The notes below the pieces were generated by a model that saw nothing but the letters and a program-made list of their open reading frames with translations, was not told the DNA's origin and made no database searches. DNA of 64,000 nt from Planococcus citri (Eukaryota; Arthropoda; Insecta; Hemiptera; Pseudococcidae): NCBI RefSeq assembly GCF_950023065.1, contig NC_088677.1:35671230-35735229 (forward strand). Direction: 5' to 3'. Shown here one piece after another: positions 14,941 through 25,109 of the stretch. Each line of letters begins with the position of its first letter. Within the stretch, counting starts at the first letter, position 1. Made by a program: the position numbers and the translations under genes.

Positions 14941-15289
14941 TTTAAAAATAGAAAATCCTGGATGTATAGAACCCTGTGATACAAGATCATTTCGTTGAGG
15001 GAAAATTCGACTGATGAAGTGATAATTTCCGAAAGGATTGATGTTATCGCCGCTCGCAAAACTGTAATTTCTGGATGAGTAAAAACAATAAAAAGATGTA
15101 GGTATTGCACTCACGATGGAAAATAAATTACGAAGGATAGATAGGTATTATGAATGCTTACGAAGACTGAGAATTTTGAAATCGTTTTCTCAGTTCGGCA
15201 GCCCTATGGTGGAAGTTGAATGGCGGCGCGAACATTGTTGATGGTGGCCGATTATCGAAAGGATTTGGCGAATACGGTATAAACGGCAT
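14941..15289 (-). CDS. Two 5' coding exons of an unidentified gene (start exon A)
   Basis: Exon 1 is 15289-15162 (128 nt, from ATG, donor GTAAGC) and exon 2 is 15070-14941 (130 nt, acceptor ...CCAG, donor GTAAGT). Phases agree (2+1), and the joined frame is open for 86 codons: it begins MPFIPYSPNPFDNRPP, is rich in Pro/Phe/Asn, continues with FASGDNINPFGNYHF, and ends HPGFSIFK exactly at a codon boundary. The exons are more GC-rich than their surroundings, as expected of coding sequence. A short upstream frame (MEIREC, then stop) precedes the ATG in the 5' leader. I do not recognise the protein. The downstream exons must lie to the left. The phase-0 end matches the start exons at 12084 and 9468, so these may be alternative first exons of one gene. 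Confidence 0.6.
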
Positions 15290-15559
15290 ATCGTAAATGA
15301 TCAACACTCGCGAATTTCCATCTTTTACCGGCTACTGAATACGAAGTACTGTGAAAATCGCGTTCGTCAATTATTTAAAACCGAGTTCAAGCTTAAAATA
15401 ACATCCGAATGTTTAAATTTCCACTGACTCGAAAGCATTGTCTATGTCTACCGTTTCTGAAAATGAAACAGTTTGTTTCGTACATGTCGAGTGTGATGAG
15501 TCATATTTTTAATTGCCAATTTTTCTCCCGACTTATTCAAATTTTTAGAAATTAGGTTG

Positions 15560-16300
15560 CGGGAAAATTTACTGAGCAAATGCCATCTGAATGAGTTTTC
15601 AGAAATTTATAATTGCCTAGCAAACCCAGATTTCACAACATTTTTTGGGGTTCTGGAATTTTCAAAAAATCGCTGGATAGGTCTATGTACTCCAAAGCTG
15701 ATTTAAACTACCGAAAATCGACTCGAATGAATGTGAAAAGCAAGGTGTAAACTGAATTTCAGAGTTTTTCATCAAACGGTAAGAGACAGCGAGGTTTCAA
15801 ATTTTCATTGACGAAATTGCTACAGGACGAAAATATCGTCATACAGAGGAATTATGTTCACTTTCTCGTTTTTGGGGATTTGACATGATCTTGGTAGGAA
15901 ACACCTTGTTCGTAGGTAGCGGTAAAAATCTCAAAAAATAACTTATGAAATCAATTTGAACAGATTTTAAGACGGTTTCGGAAAACTGGAATTTCCAAAA
16001 AGTCATGGTGGCTCCAGAACGGCTTGACATGCATCACCTCCAGTCGGCTCAGCATGTTGGAATTAGCTTAAGAAATAAATTTCAGCTCTTCACCTTCATT
16101 TGAGAAAAATTTTGTGGAAATTTCAACTTTTTTAAAATATGAATCGCCATTTAAAATTTCAGGTTGCTATCTGTATTATTTTTTTGATTTTTGATGATCT
16201 TGGAAAAATAAAACATGGTGACTAAAAAAGCTGGGTACATGGTCTATATCCTATCTACCAAATCAATTGAAAACAAATTCGAAGTGTTTTCAGCTGCTTC
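15560..16300. repeat. Diverged dispersed repeat, copy 1
   Basis: Contains CTCCAGAACGGCTTGA, CACCTCCAGTCGGCTCAGCAT and CCAAATCAATTGAAAACAAATTCGAA segments that recur in similar form near 31.9-32.2, 33.5-33.9 and 45.0-45.7 kb. No intact coding sequence. Confidence 0.45.
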
Positions 16301-16554
16301 AATTCAACTTTGTCTGATTCAAAATGTTTTGTGATGCTTGAGATACTTCTCTTCTTAGTAGTTTTGGTTGTTTAGTACATAGGTAGGTACCTAGATGTAC
16401 AGCAAAATTTTACAAATTTGAATTACACATTTCACTTTGAAAACTTTCAACCTTAGTTGCGTTCAACATTTAACACACGTAGACGGAACTCGTCAAAATA
16501 GCTGGCTGGTGAGGTACTTAGCATGCATTGAAAAGAAAAACTGATGCTGAAAAA

Positions 16555-16715
16555 AAAATTCCGTTTTAGTTTTCAGTCTCTACATTTTCAGCTTCGGTTT
16601 CACATTAGGTACTTTAGCTTTCACGTTTCAATTTTAGTCTCAGTTTTTGGGATTTAAGTTTCAGTTTTATCAGTTCTCAGTTACAATTTAGTTTAGTCAT
16701 AGTTTCATGAAACCA
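16555..16715. repeat. Degenerate (TTTCAG)-rich low-complexity tract
   Basis: TTTTCAGTCTC, TTTTCAGCTTC, GTTTCAC, TTTTAGTCTCAG, AGTTTCAGTTTT and TTCTCAGTTAC recur over about 160 bases, a decayed short tandem repeat on the plus strand. Similar purine-strand versions occur at 1090-1180. Confidence 0.5.
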
Positions 16716-17689
16716 TGAAATGAAATTTTACAAGAGGCTGAATGCTGAAATAACGTGGTGAAATTGCATTTAGGAAGTTAAAATTAAAAATTAAAATTAT
16801 TACATTATTTGGTTGATACATATTATATTTTCAAGTATTATTCGCCAAATTCGTTAAATTATTAAAAAATGCAAAAAAATCAATTTCTGAAAAATATAAT
16901 TATTGTATTGGTATGTTCGTTGTTTGTCTTTAATTAAAAACGACTATGGATGTTGTTTAAACAAAAACTTTGAAATTTACAGTTATTAAATTACAAACGC
17001 AGCTATGAAGTCTAAATTTAATTTCACCTAAAATTGATGATTTCGTTGTTGCTCTCGTAAAATTTGCTTTTTAAAAACTGAATCAAATTTTTTGCTTAAT
17101 TTTGGACTATTGTTTTTCCTTTTTCAATTTTCAGACATTCCCCTCATTATAGATATTTTAATATTTTTATTTTATTTTATACTGAAAGATGAAAGATGAA
17201 AACAGCGAGTGAACACAATTTTTTAATTGAAAAACTTCATTTTCTGTTTTTTGTCGGGCAGGTAGTCAAAATTGGAAATGGAAACCAATTATCAAAATTG
17301 TGAAACTACAAAAAAATTTTCAAAAGTTTTACTTGAATTGGAAAAAAATTAGAATGCCTCAAAAAAAAGAACGAAGCAGGATAGCAGGAATACAGAATAC
17401 AGATTCCGTTCTTTTGAATTTTTCATTTGTTCAGTTTTTCGTTCTTTCACAATTTTCCCAACACTGATTCAAATGTTGATTGATTTCATGTCTTCTTTTT
17501 GGTTTCAATTTGTTATGCGAAGCTCCGTATTTTTTTCTCTAATCCTTTCGTTACATCGAGTCTTTTTGAGTAAAATAAAAAACGAAAATAAAAATTATAA
17601 AATAAATAAAAATAAAAAACTTTGGTTCGTTTCGTCAGAGAAGATTGATGATGTCACTCTATCCCAACCAATCACGGAATAGCATTATT

Positions 17690-17989
17690 TTGGAACGAAA
17701 TAATCGATGTTGCATCGATTATCGATTATGATCAAATCTTTACGTTTGCACTTCTAGGGACTAGGTGCACTCACATCGATTTTATCGATACAATTTGATA
17801 TTTTTCTGCATCACATTATTCACCTTCGCCACCAGCCCATCACTTATCTACTATGCGATGCCCTTCTAGCTTCTAGTCATTGAGAATAAGAATTTTGTCA
17901 ACTCAAAAGTTTGCAATTTACAAAAAAATGTATTGTGGATGAATTCTAAACCACTTCCACCGTCGCATTTACTCCTGTAGTCAACAATT
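17690..17989 (+). promoter_or_regulatory. NDUFV1 promoter and 5' leader with DRE motif
   Basis: The 300 bases before the NDUFV1 start carry a perfect TATCGATA palindrome at 17783-17790 and several overlapping ATCGAT words at about 17703-17730. TATCGATA is the DNA-replication-related element bound by DREF in Drosophila and is common in TATA-less housekeeping promoters. No clear TATA box was seen. That this promoter drives NDUFV1 is inferred from position. Confidence 0.5.
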
Positions 17990-20900
17990 ATGGCAGCAAA
18001 TGTACCTGTGTCAAGATTATTCACATCCGGAAGATTTGGTAATTATCTCACCTTTTGTTTGCATTAATTTCTGACATCATTCAAAACTCTATCATTCAAC
18101 TCTATTTCGGCATCTCTTTTCAAAATTCGCTCATTTCGAACACATTTTACTCGCATATTGATCGTCAAAATTCACCACGTCTGTCTTCATGTTACAAAAA
18201 AGATTAAAATAATCAACTCATTCCGGTTGAAAATTTATACTTTATAAATTTGTAGGTTTCCTGAGTCCATCCGTAACGAAATCGTTGCAGATTCGCGAAA
18301 ACTCAACCGGAACTCCGCCTCCAACAAAGGTATGTGTTATTATGTGAATTGTAAGGTAAATTTTTGTTTTACAGGCTTACCGTGATCGGAAGATGCACTA
18401 TTCAGACTAATATCAGTGTGCAATACCCGTAAATAACTGTGAAACCTCTCATCTTCGTGTTAAAAGGTTTAAATTAATTGTATAATATTTTAAAATGTCT
18501 ATGGAGAAAAACTTATACGACAGTTCCTTGCTGTCCAAATCGTGGCAACGGGACGATCCTTCTCGAAAGCCAACGCTACCTTCAACGGGAAGTAAACCGG
18601 ATCCGATGTATTTCTATAACCGAACCGTAAGAAATGACGCTTCTCTAGTTCCGCCTATTCGTCAAACTGCTTCTATTTTCAAACAACCTGTAACCGTACA
18701 TAAGAATCAAGAAAGTGTCGTTAAATACGATTTGAAGTACGGTCCTCAAGAAAAACCTAAGCAGTTGTTTTGGGAAAAGAGACTCGAAGGGCTTAGGGCT
18801 TACGATACTGACGGATTCGAGTTACGAGCGATGGATCTCCCTTTAGGATTAAAAGCAGTTGGACCTCATGTATCTCAGGAAACGCTACTTCAGTCTGTAG
18901 CTACTGCTTTGCACGTATCTAATCATCCTGTTACGGGCCAAACTGGATCTAGATCGAATTTAGATAAGAATTCCGGTGTGTTTTTGAATCCTGATCAGCC
19001 TCTTATTCAAGCAGTTTCTATTTGCGAAGAGGATATTAAAAAACAAGAAGATAAGGTTAATTCGGTCAGGAAGAAGTTACAAGATGCTATTAAATGTATA
19101 AGTTGAATTTTTGTTTAGGTGCGTTTAGTTTACTTTGCTTTTAAAACTTGACGATTAATTTATGTAGTATTGGAATAGTTTATTACGATGTGTAATTCGT
19201 AAGCAGATTTAATTATTTTTTGAAAGTTTTTGTACAGAAATAAGATTATGAATTAGTATTCTGTATTGTTGACAGTTTTACCACCGATATGGTATTTTTT
19301 AAATGTATATGTATTGCTTAAATATGATTCAATCTAAAAAAACGAATTTTTCCCTATCTATATTAATGTACTTATAATTAAATTTATATTTTTTCAATTG
19401 TGTACAATTTAATAAATATTTAAAAATTCACTAAATTTTTTTTTAGTGTACCGAATCTCTCTGAAATTCCGTAATAATCAAGCTGAAGATGAAATATTTC
19501 TATTAGTTTTTTTAAATTAATGCTTTGTATTTTATTTCAGACCAAATTTGGTCCGTTGAAAGATCAAGATAGAATCTTCACCAATTTGTACGGAAGACAT
19601 GACTGGAGATTGAAAGGTGCTTTAAAACGAGGCGATTGGTATAAAACCAAAGAAATTCTTCTCAAAGGACCAGAATACATTATAAGTAAGGATCAAATTC
19701 GTCATGTATTGCAATTAGGAACTAATTTGCAATCTCTAATTACTCTCATCATTTCAGATGAAGTCAAAACGTCTGGTTTGAGAGGACGTGGCGGTGCTGG
19801 GTTTCCCACCGGTATGAAATGGAGTTTCATGAACAAGCCATCAGATGGAAGGTTAGGTTCTCAATGTTTTCATTTGATATACTTCGTGCGGTTGCTTGAA
19901 TTTTCTTTTTTTTTGACAGGCCCAAATATTTGGTTGTAAACGCCGATGAAGGAGAACCTGGAACATGTAAAGATAGAGAAATTATGAGACACGATCCGCA
20001 TAAATTAGTAGAAGGATGTTTAGTAGCTGGCCGTGCAATGGGAGCTCGAGCAGCGTATATCTATATTCGCGGTGAATTCTATAACGAAGCATCCAATATG
20101 CAATTGGCTATCTGCGAGGTTTGTAGTAATTGAGAAGTAAAAGTGATTGATTTTTTTGTTCATTGCTCATCAAATTGAACAAAATTTCAGTTCTGGAACA
20201 GCATGAATTTCTCTCTCATCAGAAATTTTATTTCTATTTAATTATCAATATTATCGAACTTCGTTTAATTTCAGGCCTACCAAGCTGGTCTAATTGGTAA
20301 AAATGCCTGCGGTTCTGGATACGACTTCGATGTTTTCATGCATCGTGGAGCCGGTGCTTATATTTGCGGTGAGGAAACCGCCCTAATAGAATCAATCGAA
20401 GGTAAACAAGGAAAACCCAGACTCAAACCTCCTTTCCCCGCCGACGTGGGAGTTTTCGGTTGTCCAACTACCGTTTCGAATGTAGAAACTGTCGCTGTTG
20501 CGCCGGTAAACTAAAATTACTCATTTATGAGAATTTGAATATCTTTCCGAAGCATTCGGTTTCATTCTGTTATAATTTTACAGACAATTTGTCGTCGCGG
20601 TGGTGACTGGTTTGTTGGTTTCGGACGACCTAGAAATTCCGGTACAAAATTATTCAATATTTCTGGTCATGTGAATACACCCTGTACGGTAGAAGAAGAA
20701 ATGTCGATACCTCTTAAAGAATTAATCGAACGTCATGCCGGAGGAGTTATCGGAGGTTGGGATAACTTACTCGCTGTCATACCTGGTGGCTCATCTACTC
20801 CATTAATTCCCAAAAAGTAAGTTATTTCAGGAAGAAAGCACGTTTCCAGTGTTGTCGTTTACTTACCTTCGGTATTATTACAGAGTTTGCGAAGAAGCTA

Positions 20901-21366
20901 TTATGGATTTCGATGGTTTGGTAGCTGTTCAAACAAGTTTAGGAACAGCTGCTGTGATCGTAATGAATAAACAAACTGATATAATCAAGGCGATAGCTCG
21001 TTTAATAATGTTCTATAAACACGAATCGTGTGGCCAGTGTACACCATGTAGAGAAGGTATTAATTGGATGAATAAAATGATGTATAGATTCGTAGAAGGC
21101 AACGGTCAAACCGGCGAAATCGACATGCTGTGGGAATTAAGCAAACAAATCGAAGGACACACCATTTGCGCCTTAGGCGATGGTGCTGCTTGGCCTGTTC
21201 AGGTAAATTGCCCTCTGCTGTTTTCATTTTTCTACTACGATTTTCCTTTGAAATTGAATTTTTTAATAAAATTACGTTTGTTGTATTATAGGGCTTGATT
21301 AGACATTTCAGACCAGAAATAGAAAGAAGAATAAACGAATTTCAAAAGCAAAAAATCACAGCGTAG
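17990..21366 (+). CDS. NDUFV1: NDUFV1, complex I 51-kDa NADH-binding flavoprotein subunit (9 exons)
   Basis: Core subunit of mitochondrial NADH:ubiquinone oxidoreductase. It binds NADH and FMN and carries the N3 4Fe-4S cluster at the tip of the matrix arm. Exons by GT/AG signals and frame: 17990-18038, 18256-18329, 19541-19685, 19758-19851, 19920-20118, 20275-20505, 20584-20816, 20884-21202, 21292-21366. They sum to 1419 nt (472 aa plus stop), close to the usual 460-475 aa. Residues 1-41 look like a mitochondrial presequence. Visible motifs are the NADH/FMN loop GRGGAGFPTG (99-108), NADEGEPGTCKDRE, GAGAYICGEETALIES, and cluster ligands C391, C394, C397 (SCGQCTPC) and C437 (HTICALGD). The 39-residue gap from C397 to C437 fits the family. 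No frameshift or missing key residue was seen. The second intron contains a separate MBD2/3-like gene. The first ATG is chosen because it opens a basic, Ser-rich leader and joins in frame across two introns. Confidence 0.96.
18371..18410 (+). other. Candidate alternative splice acceptor and short terminal reading frame upstream of the MBD2/3-like gene
   Basis: A T-rich tract ends in ACAG at 18371-18374, a strong-looking acceptor only 45 bases after the NDUFV1 exon 2 donor. Joining exon 2 (phase 0) here reads AYRDRKMHYSD and then a stop at 18408-18410. The product would be a 52-aa peptide carrying the NDUFV1 leader. The MBD2/3-like ATG follows 84 bases after this stop, so the same transcript could be dicistronic or could supply a spliced leader for the nested gene. 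The intron would be very short (45 nt), which weakens the case. It could instead be the remains of an acceptor belonging to the nested gene itself. Confidence 0.4.
18495..19106 (+). CDS. MBD2/3-like NuRD subunit with truncated methyl-CpG-binding domain, nested in NDUFV1 intron 2
   Basis: Intronless 203-aa reading frame related to MBD2/MBD3, the scaffold that links the histone-deacetylase core of NuRD to p66/GATAD2. Residues 54-68 (PIRQTASIFKQPVTV) and about 82-103 (GPQEKPKQLFWEKR) match the region recruiting the deacetylase core. Residues 113-150 (MDLPLGLKAVGP, ETLLQSVATALH, PVTGQTG) match the conserved middle. Residues 160-200 (GVFLNPDQPL, then a Lys/Glu-rich helix) match the C-terminal coiled coil that binds p66. 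Residues 14-42 (SKSWQRDDPSRK, MYFYN) resemble the first half of an MBD. The second half (KPQLxRYLG and FDFRTGK segments in relatives) is absent, and the sequence passes straight to VRNDASLVPPIRQT. It may therefore bind methyl-CpG weakly or not at all. The lack of introns suggests a retrocopy of an exon-skipped transcript, but no poly-A tail or target duplication is evident. The frame is intact and well conserved, so it is probably functional. Confidence 0.88.
   Translation: MSMEKNLYDSSLLSKSWQRDDPSRKPTLPSTGSKPDPMYFYNRTVRNDASLVPPIRQTASIFKQPVTVHKNQESVVKYDLKYGPQEKPKQLFWEKRLEGLRAYDTDGFELRAMDLPLGLKAVGPHVSQETLLQSVATALHVSNHPVTGQTGSRSNLDKNSGVFLNPDQPLIQAVSICEEDIKKQEDKVNSVRKKLQDAIKCIS
19411..19416 (+). 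terminator. Polyadenylation signal, MBD2/3-like gene
   Basis: AATAAA lies about 305 bases after the MBD2/3-like stop codon, in an AT-rich stretch still inside NDUFV1 intron 2 and 125 bases before its third exon. It is the best candidate for the 3' end of the nested gene, and its use could also truncate NDUFV1 transcripts. Confidence 0.5.
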
Positions 21367-21391
21367 ATAATCTACTAGAAAATGTTTTAAA

Positions 21392-21397
21392 AATAAA
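21392..21397 (+). terminator. Polyadenylation signal, NDUFV1
   Basis: AATAAA lies 26 bases after the NDUFV1 stop, giving a very short 3' UTR. A second AATAAA occurs near 21632 if a longer UTR is used. Confidence 0.55.
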
Positions 21398-24299
21398 TCA
21401 TCAAATGCTGTTACGTATTTTATAATTTTGTAATTTTGTCATTGTTGTAAAAATTTAGTATTACAATGAGAATATTACACAGGCCTACCTATAGAATTTA
21501 TCTAGAAAAAAATGAACGTAAAAAACTGATTATAAAATTCGCTTCGATAATAGTTATATTTTTGTTTTTTTTTTTTTTTCATATTACAATTCGTCTGTAA
21601 ATAATTGTAATCATATTGTTTTTTGTTTTAGAATAAACAAACCTGATCAAAATCCCTTTAAAAAGAAGTTTTTATGGGGGAGGGGAGAGAAATAAAGTTA
21701 AGTACTTGATCATTTTTGGTGATTCGTTTCTTCAAAATTTTCTTGTTTTTCCGGATTTCTTACAGGAATAGAAAAATCATTATTGAAATGTTGTTACCAA
21801 CCTAATTCCAATGATCAACTCGATTGAGCTGTCTCAATACAATTGAAATATATTATTTTGATTCATCAACAATCCACCTATGATAACTCGAAAGTCAAAA
21901 CTTCATCTTACAGTTTCAGTTTGCACAGAACAGAACAGACTAATTCTGAGCTATTCATTGCAAATTTCAGCTCCATTTCCTTCATTACATTTCATTTCTA
22001 AATGAAGGATTCATTTTATAATTTTCACTAGCAGGTACATTGGTACATTAAGATCAATTGCGAGAAAAAAAATCAAGAATTTTAACAAAATTCAGTGGAA
22101 ACTTTAATTTTGAGTAAAAAGTCACTCAGATAAATTTTTGGTTCCGGAAAGGTGCCCCAAAATAATGGTCCTCAAGAACCCTAAAAGCCTGGAAGTGGTT
22201 TTGAATTTTAATGGCAATAGCTTAGCTAAATTGGCATCTGCCTGTCAGACAAACTTGAATGAAAACAAATACAAACGACAATTTACTAGGAACGACTTTA
22301 TTTTACAGCAACACATTTTCAATTCACCCATTTCGGTGGGCAATATATTTTTTACACAATAGAAACAAAGAAGGAAAAAAAATGTCAAATGAATGTATAA
22401 TTTAAAAAAAAAAACAAACAAAAAAGTTTTAAAAATTAATAAAAACCTGAGATACAAAAAAATTATATGCTGAACTCGTCAAAGTAACCTCTTGCGAGTG
22501 ATAATAATTTCAAAATTCAATTTTTTTCATATGCTTATCAGCAAAAAATATAAAACTTCTAAACAAAAAAAAGAGGCACGTGAATAGTATGTAAATCGAA
22601 AGAAACAAAAATCAATTTCAACTAGGAAAAAAAACAATAAAATTCAAAACTCAATTTTCAAAAGCATTTTTCCATCTTTTAATATCGCAATACTTGAATC
22701 TCCGTCAGTATAAGTATAACCAACACAGCCAAAAAAAATATGTGCCATTTGCCTATTTTTCACTAATACTGAACGGTAATGTAGTTTTTTTCTTTTTTCA
22801 AAAAAGTCTTTAACCGATAGCATCAAAAATTCGTAACGTTATTTTCACGATAAATCAGCGAAATCACGCTGATGTACATACCAAAATAACGTAGTTATAA
22901 AATATTATATAAGTTAGGTATTTATTTTTAAAAATCATTAAATACTGATCGATATACATGGCACTGAAGAAATACAACTAAATATGATTCAAGTACCGCG
23001 ACTAATCGTATATTTAGTCAAATTTTCAGCGCAATTTTTCCTCGAAAAACAAAAAAAAATAATTAAATTTAATAGGAATTCGATTCGACGACAGATAAAT
23101 TAAAAATATGACAACAGAAATTTAACCAAAAAAAATTGCTCTTCAGAGTGTCTACTAGATTTTTTAAAATATTTTTTTCAACATTAATTTCCTTTCCTCC
23201 TTCCCTCCGTTTTTCCCTTCTCTTCTATTTGAAAAAAAAAACACCAAAAATTTAAACAAGATTGAGATGAGTAATAAATAATTATTTTTTGAATTTTAAT
23301 AAATTTCAATCGATCCAAAAACTGAATTTAAATGAGCCAAAAAATCAAAATTAAAATTTCAACGTAAATTCACATATACTTCAAATTTTTAATTTTTTTC
23401 TGAACCAGGTAGACACTCTGTTCATAAATTAAAACTCCCTTTACTTAAATAAGTACATTAAGCGCATGGCAATACATAATTTCACAGTATTTCGTATTCA
23501 CGACGATGAAAACATGGCAAAAAAATTCTGATATGCAGCGAATTTAAAAAAGAAAAAAACAATAAGTTGCAGATAAAATTGGAACGAAAAAGAAAAAAAG
23601 TAAAGACAAAAACGACCGACCGAGGGAAATAGTAAAATGTAGGTACAATAGATAAGAAAAAAATATAAAAAGCTACTTGGTAAACTTTACATTAATAATA
23701 AACAAAATGAATGTAACATCCCGGCAAAAACTTTTTGGATTGGTTACAAGAAAATATTATAGTAGAAATACACGTACGCAGGTTCCGTACGTTATTAAAA
23801 TTCCGGCATTGGATGCAAGGTACAATGTATACAAATTGACTATTATCTCAAAAAACAAAAGAAAAGAAATAGATATACATTATCATAGTAATAAAGTAAT
23901 CCCGACAAAACAAACTAGGCACTAGGAAGACGTTATCCGGCAATAATTATAGGCCTGCAAATACGACGACATTTCAATTAGGGAACCGATCAAAATTGGT
24001 AGGTAGTATTTCTTTCAAATAATAGGTAAAAATTGTTCCTAATTATTGAGTTAACATTTAAATTCTTACAAAATACGTACTTAAAAACAATGACTCTATC
24101 GTAAAAATTAACAAAGATAAGCTTCTTAAACGCACAATTCACACAAACACACACACAAAAAAAGAGACAACTTTTTACAAAACTATTCTAGAAAAAAAAC
24201 GGAATTTTTTAAAATAAACGACCACGTTTTTTTAAAAAACATTAATTATTAAACATAATATTAGTAAATAAATATTATGTTAATACTTCAACTTGTAAA
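21398..24299. other. Convergent intergenic region between NDUFV1 and the Tribbles-like gene
   Basis: Very A-rich on the plus strand (U-rich if transcribed on the minus strand), full of short A runs. It may include more of the Tribbles-like 3' UTR. No coding frame is supported. Confidence 0.45.
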
Positions 24300-25010
24300 A
24301 GACCACGCGAACATCCAAGTTTATTTGTATCAAGATCATTGATATTTTTTCAAGACAGATTATCCGTTTAAATTGAGCAAATAAGCGATATATTTTTTTT
24401 CACTAATCTATTGGCAAATTTTTTCCCAACCCCCTCCCCCTGTCACGAAAAAAAAGCTCTAATACGTAACTGATTTCCTATATAAATTTAATTCATTTTT
24501 TTTCAAATATGCGTGATAATTTTGTGAAAGACATTTCGGATAAATGATCGTAAAAGGAAAGAAAAAAAAAGGAGGAAATAAAAGAGTAAAATCAATGACC
24601 TATAAATTTCAAACAACACAACATCGTCCTAATTAAAAAATATAAATCACAAATGTTTCAATTGATAATCAGTACAGCTTTCCGCACACCTAATGCTAAT
24701 AAATAATTTTCAACGGTTCCTTTTCTATACCAGTGCTTTAATTATTAATTGCAGCACCTTGAAAGACCTCGATTTCTTAGAATCCATATATACCTACCTA
24801 CATACGAACAGATCATTAAATCACTTTAGCACCTAAACAAACAAAAATAAAATAAAATTTTATCCTTCTTACATACCTACACACGTTTTGCAGCATGTAG
24901 GAAAAAATCACGATAGCATTTATCCGAATTTTCAACTTAATAAGTAATAAAAATAGTTAACAGCATCGTTACACTATTACACAGAGAACATAACATCTTA
25001 TAAATTTAAA

Positions 25011-25045
<35 letters not shown>

Positions 25046-25109
25046 GAACGTAATATGTACAATCATCGTAAGTATACATAAATAAATAATAAGAAATCAA
25101 TAAATACAT
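24300..25109 (-). other. Probable 3' UTR of the Tribbles-like gene
   Basis: On the minus strand the sequence after the stop is AU-rich, with many ATTTA-like words and a (ATG)n microsatellite. A TTTATT at 24320-24325 reads AATAAA on the minus strand and is one possible 3' end, but several other TTTATT words further left make the limit uncertain. Confidence 0.35.
25011..25045. repeat. (CAT)n microsatellite, about 11.7 units
   Basis: Perfect trinucleotide run of 35 bases. On the minus strand it lies about 65 bases after the stop of the Tribbles-like gene, so it is probably transcribed as an (AUG)n tract in the 3' UTR. Confidence 0.9.
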
